DNA of 64,000 nt from Rhodospirillales bacterium (GTDB taxonomy: Bacteria; Pseudomonadota; Alphaproteobacteria; Micavibrionales; Micavibrionaceae). The translations under genes were made by a program, and so were the position numbers. Below, piece by piece: positions 1 to 8,019 of the stretch. Position 1 is the first letter of the stretch, and every line of letters starts with the position of its first letter. The notes under the pieces are model-generated. The model ran no database searches, had not been told where the DNA came from, and saw only the letters and a program-made list of their open reading frames with translations. Where the stretch lies: contig JACKIQ010000005.1 of the NCBI GenBank assembly GCA_020638365.1, forward strand, positions 62,001-126,000, read 5' to 3'.

Positions 1-296
1 CTGATTCGGAAACTGATGAATATTTTGCAACCCGGCCCTACGAGCGTCAGATCGGCGCATGGGCCTCCGATCAGACGCGCCCTCTTGAAAACCGGGAAAT
101 TCTTGAAAAAAAAATCAAAGAGTTTCAAAAAAAATATCCACCGGGGACCGTTCCACGCCCGCCCCGTTGGGTCGGCTATATTTTAAATCCGCGCCGAATC
201 GAATTCTGGTGGAGCCACCCCCACCGCCTTCACGATCGTTTCGAGTATACGCGCGAGGAAAACGGCATCTGGAACCTGCAACGCCTTTACCCTTGA
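1..296 (+). CDS. pdxH: Pyridoxamine 5'-phosphate oxidase, C-terminal part
   Basis: This is the 3' end of a gene that begins before the window; the reading frame starts at base 3 and stops with TGA at 294-296. The 97 visible residues match the C-terminus of the FMN-dependent oxidase that makes pyridoxal 5'-phosphate from pyridoxamine or pyridoxine 5'-phosphate in the cytosol. Recognisable family blocks are an early SxETDEYFxxRPxxRQIGAWAS-type stretch, the PRPxxWxGY segment, FWW followed by RLHDRFEYTRE, and the closing W-N-x-x-RLYP, which carries FMN/substrate-binding residues of the family. The next gene, htpG, starts 33 bases downstream on the same strand. Identity is secure; the start cannot be seen. 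Confidence 0.93.
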   Translation, partial: DSETDEYFATRPYERQIGAWASDQTRPLENREILEKKIKEFQKKYPPGTVPRPPRWVGYILNPRRIEFWWSHPHRLHDRFEYTREENGIWNLQRLYP

Positions 297-329
297 TTCC
301 TGCGGAAAACCGCGCCATATAATGGCGTC

Positions 330-2312
330 ATGAATAAAAGTTCAAACACCGCAAAGCAAAACGAATCGCAACCGCAAACCGGGCAGCAAGCTTTCGGCGC
401 GGACGTTGCGCGCCTGCTTGATATCGTGGCCAACGCCCTCTATACGCACCACGAGGTCTTTCTGCGCGAACTGATCTCCAATTCCGCCGACGCCTGCGAC
501 CGCCTCCGCTACGATTCGATCCAGAACCCCGAAATGATCAAGGATAATCCCGACTTCCGTATCCACGTCTTCAAGAATACGGACGACCGGACCCTGAGTG
601 TCATAGACAACGGCATAGGGATGGATGCGCAGGAACTCGCCGAGAATCTCGGGACCATCGCAAAGTCCGGCACGACCGCCCTCATGGAGCGGATGAAAGA
701 ACAGGGTTCGAAGGACAACCTCAAGCTCATAGGTCAGTTCGGTGTAGGGTTTTATGCGGGCTTCATGGTCGCCCACAAAATCCGGGTTGTAAGCAAGAAA
801 GCCGGTGATAAACAGGCTTCGACGTGGGAATCCGATGGCCGCACGGGTTACAGCGTGCGCGAAGCGACAAAAGAGGAAACCGCAACGCTGGATGGAAAGC
901 GCGGAACGGCCATACGGCTGGAACTCAAGGACGAAGCCTGCGATTTCCTTCTGGACGAAAAGATCAAGATGACGGTTCAGATGTATTCCGACCACATCAG
1001 CGTCCCCATTTATCTTGGAACGCCCCACGATACAAAGCACGATCAGTCAGAAAAACTGAATACGGCGTCCGCCCTTTGGATGCGGCCAAAAAACGAGATC
1101 ACGGAAGAACAGTATAAAGAATTTTACCGCCATCTCTCGGGGGGGTTCGACGAGCCGCTGATGATTTCGCACTGGCGCGCGGAAGGAAAGATCGAGTTTT
1201 CCGGCCTGCTCTTCGTCCCGACCCTGCGCCCGTGGGATCTGTTCGACCCGTCCCGCCGCCACTTCGTAAAGCTCTATGTGCGCCGCGTCTTTATTTCGGA
1301 CGATGTAAGCACCCTCATGTATCCATGGCTGCGCTTTGCCCGCGGAATTATCGACAGCGAAGATCTGCCCCTGAACATCAGCCGCGAAAGCCTTCAGTTC
1401 AACGCGGTTATAAGCAAGATCAAAAGCGCGGTGGCAAAAAAGATTCTTGCAGACCTCGACAAGCTCTCTCGCAGCGATCCGCCATCCTTCCTCAGCTTCT
1501 GGGGACAGTTCGGTTCGGTTCTCAAAGAAGGGCTTTACGATGCGCCTGAACACCGGGTCGATATCATGAAAGTCTGCCGGTTCTTCAGCACGCACGATAA
1601 CGGAGAAACACTGACCAGCCTTGAAGACTATGTTTCCCGCATGAAGGAAGGCCAGGAACAGATATTCTACATCAGCGGCGAATCTCTCAACTCCTTGCGT
1701 AACAGCCCCCAGCTTGAAGGGTTCAAGGAGCGCGGTCTGGAGGTCCTCTTCCTGACGGATACCATTGACGATTTCTGGCTGCAGCAGGTAATGGATTACA
1801 ACGGGAAGCCCTTTAAATCCGTTACCAAGGGCACGATTGACCTGGACGTTTTCGATTTCAAAACGCAACGTGATGATGAAAAAAACAAAACGCAGGAAAT
1901 AACGGGGCAGGAAGAAAAGGACGCCGCCAATATCGGCGCATTGATCGTCCGTCTGGCCAACCTGCTCAAGGACCGTGTTCAGAACGTCCGCAGATCCCAG
2001 CGTCTCTCGGGTTCGCCCGTCTGTCTTGTCGCAGCGGACAACAGCGTGGACATGCATATGGAGCGTGTTCTGAAAATTCACCAGAAATATGAGAACAACA
2101 TAAAGCCCGTTCTTGAGATAAACCCTCAACATCCGCTTATTAAACTATTGGCAAAAAATGCGGAAAACGGATCAGACATCTCCGAGGCGGCCGAACTATT
2201 GCTCGATCAGGCAACCATAATTCAGGGTGAGCCGCTTGATGACCCGTCCGCCTTCGCCAGACGCATGTCCGAAATCATGCTGCGCGCACTAGAGGACAAC
2301 GGCAGCGATTGA
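330..2312 (+). CDS. htpG: Hsp90-family molecular chaperone HtpG
   Basis: Bacterial Hsp90, a cytosolic ATP-dependent homodimeric chaperone. The 660 residues are slightly longer than the E. coli protein (624). The N-terminal GHKL ATPase shows the Bergerat motifs: ELISNSADACDRLR near residues 46-60, DNGIGM near 93-98 and the GQFGVGFYAGF glycine-rich lid near 135-145. The middle domain holds the FDPSRRHFVKLYVRRVF segment and the LPLNISRESLQ motif with the arginine that contacts the ATP gamma-phosphate. The C-terminal dimerisation region follows. An extra lysine/glutamate-rich linker lies near residues 510-530. The ATG follows pdxH by 33 bases, so co-transcription is possible. No CIRCE-like element was seen upstream. 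Confidence 0.97.
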   Translation: MNKSSNTAKQNESQPQTGQQAFGADVARLLDIVANALYTHHEVFLRELISNSADACDRLRYDSIQNPEMIKDNPDFRIHVFKNTDDRTLSVIDNGIGMDAQELAENLGTIAKSGTTALMERMKEQGSKDNLKLIGQFGVGFYAGFMVAHKIRVVSKKAGDKQASTWESDGRTGYSVREATKEETATLDGKRGTAIRLELKDEACDFLLDEKIKMTVQMYSDHISVPIYLGTPHDTKHDQSEKLNTASALWMRPKNEITEEQYKEFYRHLSGGFDEPLMISHWRAEGKIEFSGLLFVPTLRPWDLFDPSRRHFVKLYVRRVFISDDVSTLMYPWLRFARGIIDSEDLPLNISRESLQFNAVISKIKSAVAKKILADLDKLSRSDPPSFLSFWGQFGSVLKEGLYDAPEHRVDIMKVCRFFSTHDNGETLTSLEDYVSRMKEGQEQIFYISGESLNSLRNSPQLEGFKERGLEVLFLTDTIDDFWLQQVMDYNGKPFKSVTKGTIDLDVFDFKTQRDDEKNKTQEITGQEEKDAANIGALIVRLANLLKDRVQNVRRSQRLSGSPVCLVAADNSVDMHMERVLKIHQKYENNIKPVLEINPQHPLIKLLAKNAENGSDISEAAELLLDQATIIQGEPLDDPSAFARRMSEIMLRALEDNGSD

Positions 2313-2372
2313 TAACCGCTAACAGCTAGAGCCAGAGGCTTTATCCGGTTCCGTCAGAAAGCATGGAAAATA

Positions 2373-3578
2373 TCAGGGGTTGCAGGTTCCCGCCGCGGCG
2401 ATACTGCCCCCCGGCTGGTACCAGCATCCCGGAGCGGGACAAACCGCATCCGTATATTGGCTGGCAACCCCCGGACGGGTAACGATCAAGCCTGTCTTGA
2501 CCGGCGTTATGCCTCCGCACGCCGTGGGATCAAGAAGGTTGAAAAAGGACAGTGCGCTGTCCGAACCTCCGGCAGCGCCGGGAAGAGGATTGGCCGCCGG
2601 AAATGCTGTAGTCCAGACCGTGGGCGCACCCCCGCCCCATGGCCATCCGGGAGGCAGGGGAATGGACGGCGTTCCGTGGTTGACAAAATTACAGATCAGA
2701 TCGGCAAAATTGGTATCCAGATCGGCACAGTTGTCAGGCGGAGAATTCTCCAGAAGGCGGTAATCGTCACCCGCTGCCTCAGTAGCCTCGTAGTTTTGGA
2801 AAATAAAGAAAGCGTCATTCGCGGCAGTCTGGAAGTTATAACATTTCGCCGCATCCCAGACTTGCCTCATCCGGTTGCAGTTATAATTGGAATCGCTCAC
2901 ATTGCTGGGAAAAGCGCCGCTGATCGTCGAACGCCCGCCCAGCATGGTATGACCGAAATTCTCGTCAATGTAGAAACCGCGTCCGCAAGCCGCAGCCTGG
3001 GCGCCGCCCGGATCGGCAATGGACAGCAACGACACGCCGTCCGTCAGAGAATCAAGAATAAGGATTTCAAGGACGCTGTTCATGTCCAGACCTTCGGTCA
3101 GGTCGGGATCGACGATACCGGCAATCTGCCGCAGCAGAACGTAAAGGTCGTAAGGAATATCGGTAAAGGTGTTCCCTCTGTTGTCCGGATCCTCCGGCCC
3201 GCCATTTTCGGCATACCGGGCAAGGTGGTTCATGTAGCGATCAAAGCAGATATACTGAAGGACACTGTCCGGCTTGGCGATCAGGTTCTGATTCTGGGTG
3301 ATTTCCCGGTTCGCCTCCTCCCACGCGCGGGCGCGCAGGACATCCCAGAAATCTTCATCACAGGTGTCCGGAACGGCCGCAGCCAGCACAGACCCGGCCG
3401 ATAAAACCAGAAACAGGCAGGCAAACGCCAAAGACTTGAACGATGATAACAAAATCCTTAGCCCCGATAGAATTACACGTGCACAGGTTACTTTAGCATA
3501 TAGAAAAAGCCTCTGCCTAGTTTCCTGTAAACTTTTATTGCTTTTGACCCGGACCGGACGAAAAATGGCCGGCCCCAC
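2373..3578 (-). CDS. Secreted protein of unknown function
   Basis: I do not recognise this protein. The open frame starts with a GTG that overlaps the stop of the upstream gene by one base (TAGTG), but a strongly hydrophobic segment ending in an A-x-A-type signal peptidase site (SAGSVLAAA) lies near residues 48-68. The true start is therefore probably further in, for example the TTG at 3452. The mature part has many cysteines, aromatic clusters and a proline/glycine-rich stretch (PPGWPWGGG). It has no transmembrane segment after the signal peptide. This is consistent with a disulfide-bonded periplasmic or extracellular protein. It sits downstream of the zincin-like gene, probably in one transcript, and faces the end of htpG. 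Confidence 0.6.
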   Translation of the reverse strand: MGPAIFRPVRVKSNKSLQETRQRLFLYAKVTCARVILSGLRILLSSFKSLAFACLFLVLSAGSVLAAAVPDTCDEDFWDVLRARAWEEANREITQNQNLIAKPDSVLQYICFDRYMNHLARYAENGGPEDPDNRGNTFTDIPYDLYVLLRQIAGIVDPDLTEGLDMNSVLEILILDSLTDGVSLLSIADPGGAQAAACGRGFYIDENFGHTMLGGRSTISGAFPSNVSDSNYNCNRMRQVWDAAKCYNFQTAANDAFFIFQNYEATEAAGDDYRLLENSPPDNCADLDTNFADLICNFVNHGTPSIPLPPGWPWGGGAPTVWTTAFPAANPLPGAAGGSDSALSFFNLLDPTACGGITPVKTGLIVTRPGVASQYTDAVCPAPGCWYQPGGSIAAAGTCNP

Positions 3579-4009
3579 TATAATAACCCTTGGTAATGGC
3601 GGTTTGTCATGTCCTTGATCTCCTGTTCGGAAAACCCGAACTGGCGCCCGATCTCCTCAATCATGACCTGACGCATTAATTTGGTCAGATCGTCCCCCGT
3701 CCCGCACCACATATCAAGCATGGATCGCCGGTAAAGAATAAGAATATCCTCAGTTTCCGCGCTTTTTCTCTCAACGCCCGGTGAAATCTCTTTACCGTTC
3801 CTATAGAGCACCGGCAGATCGTACGGATCGTCGAGTTCAAGCTCTATCTCCGTAGCCTCGTCGACAAACTCCTCGACAAGAACCTGCAAATCCTCGCAAA
3901 ACTCCAGCAATTCCTCTGGCATATCCTCAAAAATCGAATCCGCCAGTACCCGAAGATCTTCGAGGCTGGGGGAAACCGTAAAATTCATGATAATCTGCCG
4001 CGTATCCAT
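3578..4009 (-). CDS. Zincin_1-type metallopeptidase family protein lacking the HExxH histidines
   Basis: The 143-residue protein has the length and layout of the small bacterial metallopeptidase family PF06262 (Zincin_1). It has an acidic N-terminal half, a central D-P-Y-D-L-P-V-L-Y-x-x-G strand, an I-L-Y-R segment and a C-terminal helix that normally carries HEIGHHFG. Here that helix reads E-E-I-G-R-Q-F-G (residues 118-125): both zinc-binding histidines are replaced (by E118 and R122) while the catalytic-position glutamate (E119) and the following F-G-x-S remain. Zinc peptidase activity is therefore unlikely by sequence. It may be a regulatory or structural pseudo-enzyme. Its stop overlaps the GTG of the next gene by one base, which suggests translational coupling. 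Confidence 0.75.
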   Translation of the reverse strand: MDTRQIIMNFTVSPSLEDLRVLADSIFEDMPEELLEFCEDLQVLVEEFVDEATEIELELDDPYDLPVLYRNGKEISPGVERKSAETEDILILYRRSMLDMWCGTGDDLTKLMRQVMIEEIGRQFGFSEQEIKDMTNRHYQGLL

Positions 4010-4195
4010 GATGCGGTGCTACCCTTGCTTCCGGCCCGATAGGTCCGACCCTGACACTGAAAATCGCTGAAATTTTACGATATTTTTGCCTTCCTGAACA
4101 ACGGCGTATGGAAAATAATACCCAACTTTTAACGAAAACCCGTTGAAAACATGAAAACTTTTTGTTTTTTCATCGAAATTTAACAAAAAGTCGGA

Positions 4196-4201
4196 TATAA
4201 T
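4196..4201 (+). promoter_or_regulatory. Putative -10 element of the YjfB-like gene
   Basis: A perfect TATAAT lies in an AT-rich tract 30 bases before the GTG of the small downstream gene and 15 bases before its Shine-Dalgarno (GAAAGGAG, 4216-4223). No convincing -35 hexamer is visible at 17 bases. Confidence 0.4.
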
Positions 4202-4230
4202 AGAAAAAGCATGTTGAAAGGAGTTCGACA

Positions 4231-4404
4231 GTGGACATTCCCGCCGCAATAGCAGCCGAAACAGCGTTAGCCAGACAAAATGTTGCCCTTTCGGTGATAA
4301 AGTCGAATGCGCAGCAGGCTGAGCAGGTTGCCAAAATTCTTGAGGAATCCATCACGGTCTCCCCCTCCTCCAATCGCGGTTCGCATCTCGACGTAAGAGC
4401 CTGA
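4231..4404 (+). CDS. YjfB-like small protein (putative motility protein family)
   Basis: This 57-codon gene starts with GTG and is preceded by a very good ribosome site (GAAAGGAG, 7 bases upstream). The product begins M-D-I-P-A-A-I-A-A-E-T, followed by a helix Q-N-V-A-L-S-V-I-K and an alanine/glutamine-rich region Q-Q-A-E-Q-V-A-K-I-L. This matches the pattern of PF14070 (YjfB_motility), small helical proteins of about 60 residues annotated as putative motility proteins. Function is not established in the family. No flagellar genes are visible nearby, so any link to motility is inference. The serine-rich tail is unlike the core. A TATAAT box lies just upstream. Confidence 0.65.
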   Translation: MDIPAAIAAETALARQNVALSVIKSNAQQAEQVAKILEESITVSPSSNRGSHLDVRA

Positions 4405-4498
4405 TCCCTGACCTCTTCAAAAAATCTTAATTGACGTAAAAATCGCGCGGGTGATACCGTAGCTGATTATGAACGGCTAACAAAAAACAGGGGTTTAT

Positions 4499-4969
4499 AT
4501 GGCAGATGGTAGCATTGGAACGACAGAAGCAGACGCGCTGGATATAGAATCGCCTGAGCGTTATTACACGATCGTCCAGTTTGAAACGCATGACGAGAGA
4601 CTGGCAGCGATGTTTCAGGACAGATCAAGTCCTGTTCCGGAATTCGGCAAACATGACGTTACACCGACAAGAGAGTTTAACTTTCTTAATAGCCTTAGAG
4701 GAGGCGCTGAAAAAATCCTGACGGAACCGACGGAAGACGGTTCGGGCATCAAGGTGACCCTCGCCGTTAACGAATTTGGCGCCGATGACGCGGGCAGCAT
4801 GTCAGCCATGACCCACGGCAGCAGCGACCCGAAACGCCCGCTTCTGGATTCGTTCCGTTACCGCGGCAGCGGACACGATTTCCAGCGCGTGTCAATCCAC
4901 GGCGGTCAGAGAAGCAGCGTAGAACGTCTCGGCCAGGACGTGGAAGAGCTTATCGCGCTCGACCTGTAA
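4499..4969 (+). CDS. Conserved-looking cytosolic protein, function unknown
   Basis: The 156-residue product has no signal peptide and no membrane segment, and I do not recognise a family. It is acidic with a mixed alpha/beta composition. There is a Y-Y-T-I-V-Q-F-E strand near residue 22 and an L-N-S-L-R-G-G-A-E-K-I-L helix near 63-74. The reading frame is supported by codon usage like its neighbours, by a terminator immediately downstream (4995-5020) and by the absence of a competing long antisense frame. The Shine-Dalgarno is weak (CAGGGG about 7 bases before the ATG). Confidence 0.6.
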   Translation: MADGSIGTTEADALDIESPERYYTIVQFETHDERLAAMFQDRSSPVPEFGKHDVTPTREFNFLNSLRGGAEKILTEPTEDGSGIKVTLAVNEFGADDAGSMSAMTHGSSDPKRPLLDSFRYRGSGHDFQRVSIHGGQRSSVERLGQDVEELIALDL

Positions 4970-4994
4970 AAATAGCGTTGAGCAATACGGAAAG

Positions 4995-5020
4995 AGGCGT
5001 AGCAATACGCCTTTTTTATT
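4995..5020 (+). terminator. Rho-independent terminator after the 4499-4969 gene
   Basis: A 7-bp stem (AGGCGTA, loop GCAA, TACGCCT) is followed by TTTTTATT on the + strand. On the opposite strand the T-run is poor, so it mainly ends the rightward transcript. It lies between convergent genes. Confidence 0.8.
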
Positions 5021-5033
5021 GTGTTTTTTAAAA

Positions 5034-6257
5034 TCAGGCTACCGCCCGCAGCGCGTGGTGGGTATCCCACATATGCTCAAGCGTCCCGGCCATATGCTGC
5101 ACGTCCTCAATCGAGTGCGCCGCCGTCGCGGTCAGGCGCAAGCGTTCTGTTCCCTTGGGAACGGTCGGGTAATTGATCGGCTGAACATAAATATCGTAAT
5201 CCACCATCAGCATCTCGCTGACCTCCCGGCAACAATTCGGCTCCCCGACAATCAGGGGAACGATATGGCTCTCCCCGCGCAAAAACGGAAGATCGGCCTT
5301 CGTGAGAAGATCCTTGAACAACTCCACGTTCCGGCGCATACGCGTTCTCTCAACGTCCGAAACCTTCAGATGTTCGACCGCCGCCAACGCAGCCGCCAGA
5401 ACGGACGGAGGCAGGCTCGTGGTGAAAATAAAGCTGGACGCATAACACCGCACCGCATCCACGACCGGGGCGCTTCCGGTAATAAACCCACCCATGGCGC
5501 CGTAAGCTTTGCCGAACGTCCCCTCGATCACGTCAATCCTGTCCATCAGCCCATGCGCCTCGGCCACTCCGCCGCCGCGCGGCCCGTAAAGCCCGACCCC
5601 GTGAACTTCGTCCAGATAGGTCATGGCGTTATATTTGTCCGCCAGATCGCAGATGTCCTTGATAGGGGCAATATCCCCTTCCATCGAATAGACCGACTCG
5701 AAGGCAATCAACTTGGGCCGATTCGGATCGACAGACTTCAGAAGCTCCTCCAGATGCGCAACGTCGTTATGACGGAAAATCTTCTTCTCGGCCTTGCTCT
5801 CCTTCATCCCGTGAATCATGGAGGCGTGGTTTAGTTCGTCAGAAAAAATCACGCATTCCGGCAGCAGGCGCGCAAGGGTTCCCAAAGCACCCTGATTCGC
5901 GACATACCCGGAGGACAGAACAAGCCCGGCCTCTTTTTGATGCAGATCGGCCAGAGAAGCCTCAAGCTCGACATGATAACGGGTGGTCCCGGAAATATTG
6001 CGCGTTCCCCCGGCACCGGCGCCGCAGGACTCAAGGGCCTCCTGCGCAGCCTTCAAGACAACCGGGTGCTGCCCCATGCCCAGATAATCGTTACTGCACC
6101 AGATCGTAATCTCGCGCACGCTGCCGTCCGGCGCATGGTACTTGGCCCTTGGAAACCGCCCTGCGATGCGCTCCATCGTCGCAAACGTCCGGTAGCGCCC
6201 CTCCTTTTTGACCGAATCAACGCAATTCTGAAATTCCCGGTCATAATCAATGGCCAT
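5034..6257 (-). CDS. hemA: 5-aminolevulinate synthase (ALAS)
   Basis: PLP-dependent enzyme that condenses glycine with succinyl-CoA to 5-aminolevulinate, the first step of haem synthesis by the Shemin (C4) pathway typical of Alphaproteobacteria and mitochondria. The 407 residues match the family length. Motifs seen: WCSNDYLGMG near 53-62, GAGGTRNISGT near 81-91, the D-E-V-H-G-V-G-L-Y-G block near 216-225 with the PLP-binding aspartate and histidine, and T-F-G-K-A-Y-G with the Schiff-base lysine at about K250. A C-terminal Y-V-Q-P-I-N-Y-P-T-V-P-x-G-x-E-R-L-R block follows. The gene stands alone between a terminator region and a convergent gene. Confidence 0.97.
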   Translation of the reverse strand: MAIDYDREFQNCVDSVKKEGRYRTFATMERIAGRFPRAKYHAPDGSVREITIWCSNDYLGMGQHPVVLKAAQEALESCGAGAGGTRNISGTTRYHVELEASLADLHQKEAGLVLSSGYVANQGALGTLARLLPECVIFSDELNHASMIHGMKESKAEKKIFRHNDVAHLEELLKSVDPNRPKLIAFESVYSMEGDIAPIKDICDLADKYNAMTYLDEVHGVGLYGPRGGGVAEAHGLMDRIDVIEGTFGKAYGAMGGFITGSAPVVDAVRCYASSFIFTTSLPPSVLAAALAAVEHLKVSDVERTRMRRNVELFKDLLTKADLPFLRGESHIVPLIVGEPNCCREVSEMLMVDYDIYVQPINYPTVPKGTERLRLTATAAHSIEDVQHMAGTLEHMWDTHHALRAVA

Positions 6258-6490
6258 AGCCTGACTTCCCTATATTTGTATTTGAATATCTGTCTTAACC
6301 AGAACACGCAGGAGTATCAAGAACTTATTCCTACTCCTCTATTAAGCATACCACCTACCTATTATATCCATACACGGTGAATAAAACTTTATCACCAGCT
6401 AATCCTTGATTTTGGTCATACAATTGAAAACCCTTACAATTCTAACCACAAGCAAAAGCGCTTTGATTCCAAAAGAATACCCTCATATGC

Positions 6491-6525
6491 AAAAAGAAAA
6501 AAGGGCCGGTTTGGGCCGACCCTTT
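6491..6525 (-). terminator. Rho-independent terminator of the RnfD-like/DUF2330 operon
   Basis: On the minus strand a GGGTCGG/CCGGCCC stem (one G.T wobble) is followed by a run of six T and further T-rich sequence. It lies 55-90 bases after the stop of the DUF2330 gene. Confidence 0.75.
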
Positions 6526-6535
6526 CGTTGGAGTA

Positions 6536-6567
6536 AGGCCGACAGGATGTGGGGACCCCGTCGGCCT
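6536..6567. repeat. 8-bp inverted repeat just upstream of the terminator
   Basis: AGGCCGAC and GTCGGCCT form a perfect 8-bp stem around a 16-base loop containing a smaller GGGG-A-CCCC dyad. It has no T-run of its own. It may reinforce termination or protect the 3' end of the DUF2330 transcript. Confidence 0.6.
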
Positions 6568-6579
6568 GATGAGTAATCT

Positions 6580-8019
6580 TTACTTGTTACCCCACATATC
6601 GTCCCACCAGGGTTTAGGTCCGGGTCCGGGCAAGGGAACGGGTTCCGGACCGGGCCCCGGTCCGGGATTTTGGCCGTAGTCCTTCATCTTCCGCCGGATT
6701 GAATTGACATCCCAGCCCGTCAGCATGGCCAGCGTCTTTGCTTCCTGCTCGTAGCGGGCAGGAAGGCTGCGCAGATACTCCTGACCGGCCTGACAGTTCA
6801 CCGGCCCCGAAAAGGGATGCTGGAGAACATAGCGACCCTGAAAATTCTCGCGGTCCCCGGTCTCCTTGAGAACCAGATCCTCCGGAAAATGCTCCGCATC
6901 ATAACGGACATGGATCCTCGTGACATAGACGTTCGGCGCCTGTTGCGGCATGACGATCCCCTTGTTCTGCCAGTTGGAGGTCACAGGCTGGTTGATCCAC
7001 CACGCCCCCAGAGTCAGGAGATCAGCATTGGGAATCGGATCCGCCGCGCACGGGTCGCACCAGCCCATATCCCACGCATACTCAAGAAACACAGCCTTCA
7101 TGTTCTCCTTCTTCACGGCCGTCTCGAACATCGCCTTGTAAAATTCCCCGAATTCCGAGCCATTCTTGATATAGGTCGGGATATTCATACCCGTGGGAAT
7201 TTTGACGGTCCGGTAATTCGCAGTTTCCACCCGCCCGTCACGCGACAAGGTGAAAAGCAGAAGATCCTGGGGCCCGTCCGCGTTCAGGGTACCCAGGCGG
7301 ATCGGAAGCATGAACTTGGGCGATTCAAACGCGATCTGCAACGGACGCAGATACGTATAGCCCGTACCCTTCTGCTGCTCCAGATTCACCTTGGCAAGGA
7401 AGAATTTCATATCCTGCTTGATATAGCTTCCCAGAATTCTCTCCGCTCCGCCGGGAAGCTTGTAGCCTTCCTGATTGAGATAGGTCAGCAACCCGCCGCT
7501 TTCCTTGGCCGAAAGCAAAACGATGTCATATTCGCCGACCGTATACTGGGCCTCGATCGTAACGCCCAGCGATCCGGCCGATTTCTTCATATTGGCCCCG
7601 ACCTGTGCTGCCTTATCCTCCATCGCGCTCATCGCCATCATTTCCCGCATGACCGGCGCACACGGATCAGAATCGAAATACTCCACCAGCCGCGGCGCGG
7701 TATAAGCGTCCACATGATCCACGATCCGGGATTCCGCAACATGAATCTGGTTCTCGCGAAGAACCTCGGGAACCGGAACGACGATAGCGAACTCTCTCAG
7801 GTCGCCCTGATAGTCATTGGCCATGGTGATAACCGTCCGGTTCTGCGCCCGCGCCAGAATGACCTTGGACGCCTTGTTAAACAGGCTGGAATCGGCCTTA
7901 GATACGTAAAAGCCGCAAAAAGCCTGCGCCGGCGTTGCCGCCAGCACCAGCCCGGCACCTAAAACGGACAGGCATCCCGCCGCCTTTCCGAGTTTTTTCA
8001 AGATGTTGGATGGATACAT
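6580..8019 (-). CDS. DUF2330 domain secreted/periplasmic protein
   Basis: A 479-residue protein with a clear signal peptide (basic start, hydrophobic core, A-T-P-A-Q-A cleavage near residue 33). The mature protein opens with F-C-G-F-Y-V-S-K-A-D and continues with V-I-L-A-R and the T-M-A-N-D-Y-Q-G-D block that defines DUF2330. It then has a Y-x-A-P-R-L-V-E-Y-F-D-x-D-P-C segment and a paired-cysteine stretch C-D-P-C near residue 328. It ends in an unusual proline/glycine repeat (PGPGPGPEP-like), perhaps a surface or wall-spanning linker. The gene overlaps the upstream RnfD-like gene by 22 bases, so the two are one transcript. The biochemical role of DUF2330 is unknown. Confidence 0.85.
   Translation of the reverse strand: MYPSNILKKLGKAAGCLSVLGAGLVLAATPAQAFCGFYVSKADSSLFNKASKVILARAQNRTVITMANDYQGDLREFAIVVPVPEVLRENQIHVAESRIVDHVDAYTAPRLVEYFDSDPCAPVMREMMAMSAMEDKAAQVGANMKKSAGSLGVTIEAQYTVGEYDIVLLSAKESGGLLTYLNQEGYKLPGGAERILGSYIKQDMKFFLAKVNLEQQKGTGYTYLRPLQIAFESPKFMLPIRLGTLNADGPQDLLLFTLSRDGRVETANYRTVKIPTGMNIPTYIKNGSEFGEFYKAMFETAVKKENMKAVFLEYAWDMGWCDPCAADPIPNADLLTLGAWWINQPVTSNWQNKGIVMPQQAPNVYVTRIHVRYDAEHFPEDLVLKETGDRENFQGRYVLQHPFSGPVNCQAGQEYLRSLPARYEQEAKTLAMLTGWDVNSIRRKMKDYGQNPGPGPGPEPVPLPGPGPKPWWDDMWGNK

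Larger units (their letters stand above)
6258..6579. other. 322-bp intergenic region between DUF2330 gene and hemA
   Basis: It holds two hairpins next to the end of the DUF2330 gene (listed separately) and about 230 bases of AT-rich DNA upstream of hemA that presumably carries the hemA promoter. No convincing gene or named regulatory site was found. Confidence 0.5.

Noticed and set aside
342..2132. Two long antisense open frames inside htpG (342-1040 and 1047-2132)
   Set aside because: They overlap a well-supported chaperone gene on the other strand, lack ribosome sites and have no family features; they arise from GC-rich codon structure.
6817..7962. A 381-codon + frame opposite the DUF2330 gene
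   Set aside because: No ribosome site or domain; DUF2330 on the minus strand has signal peptide and family motifs.
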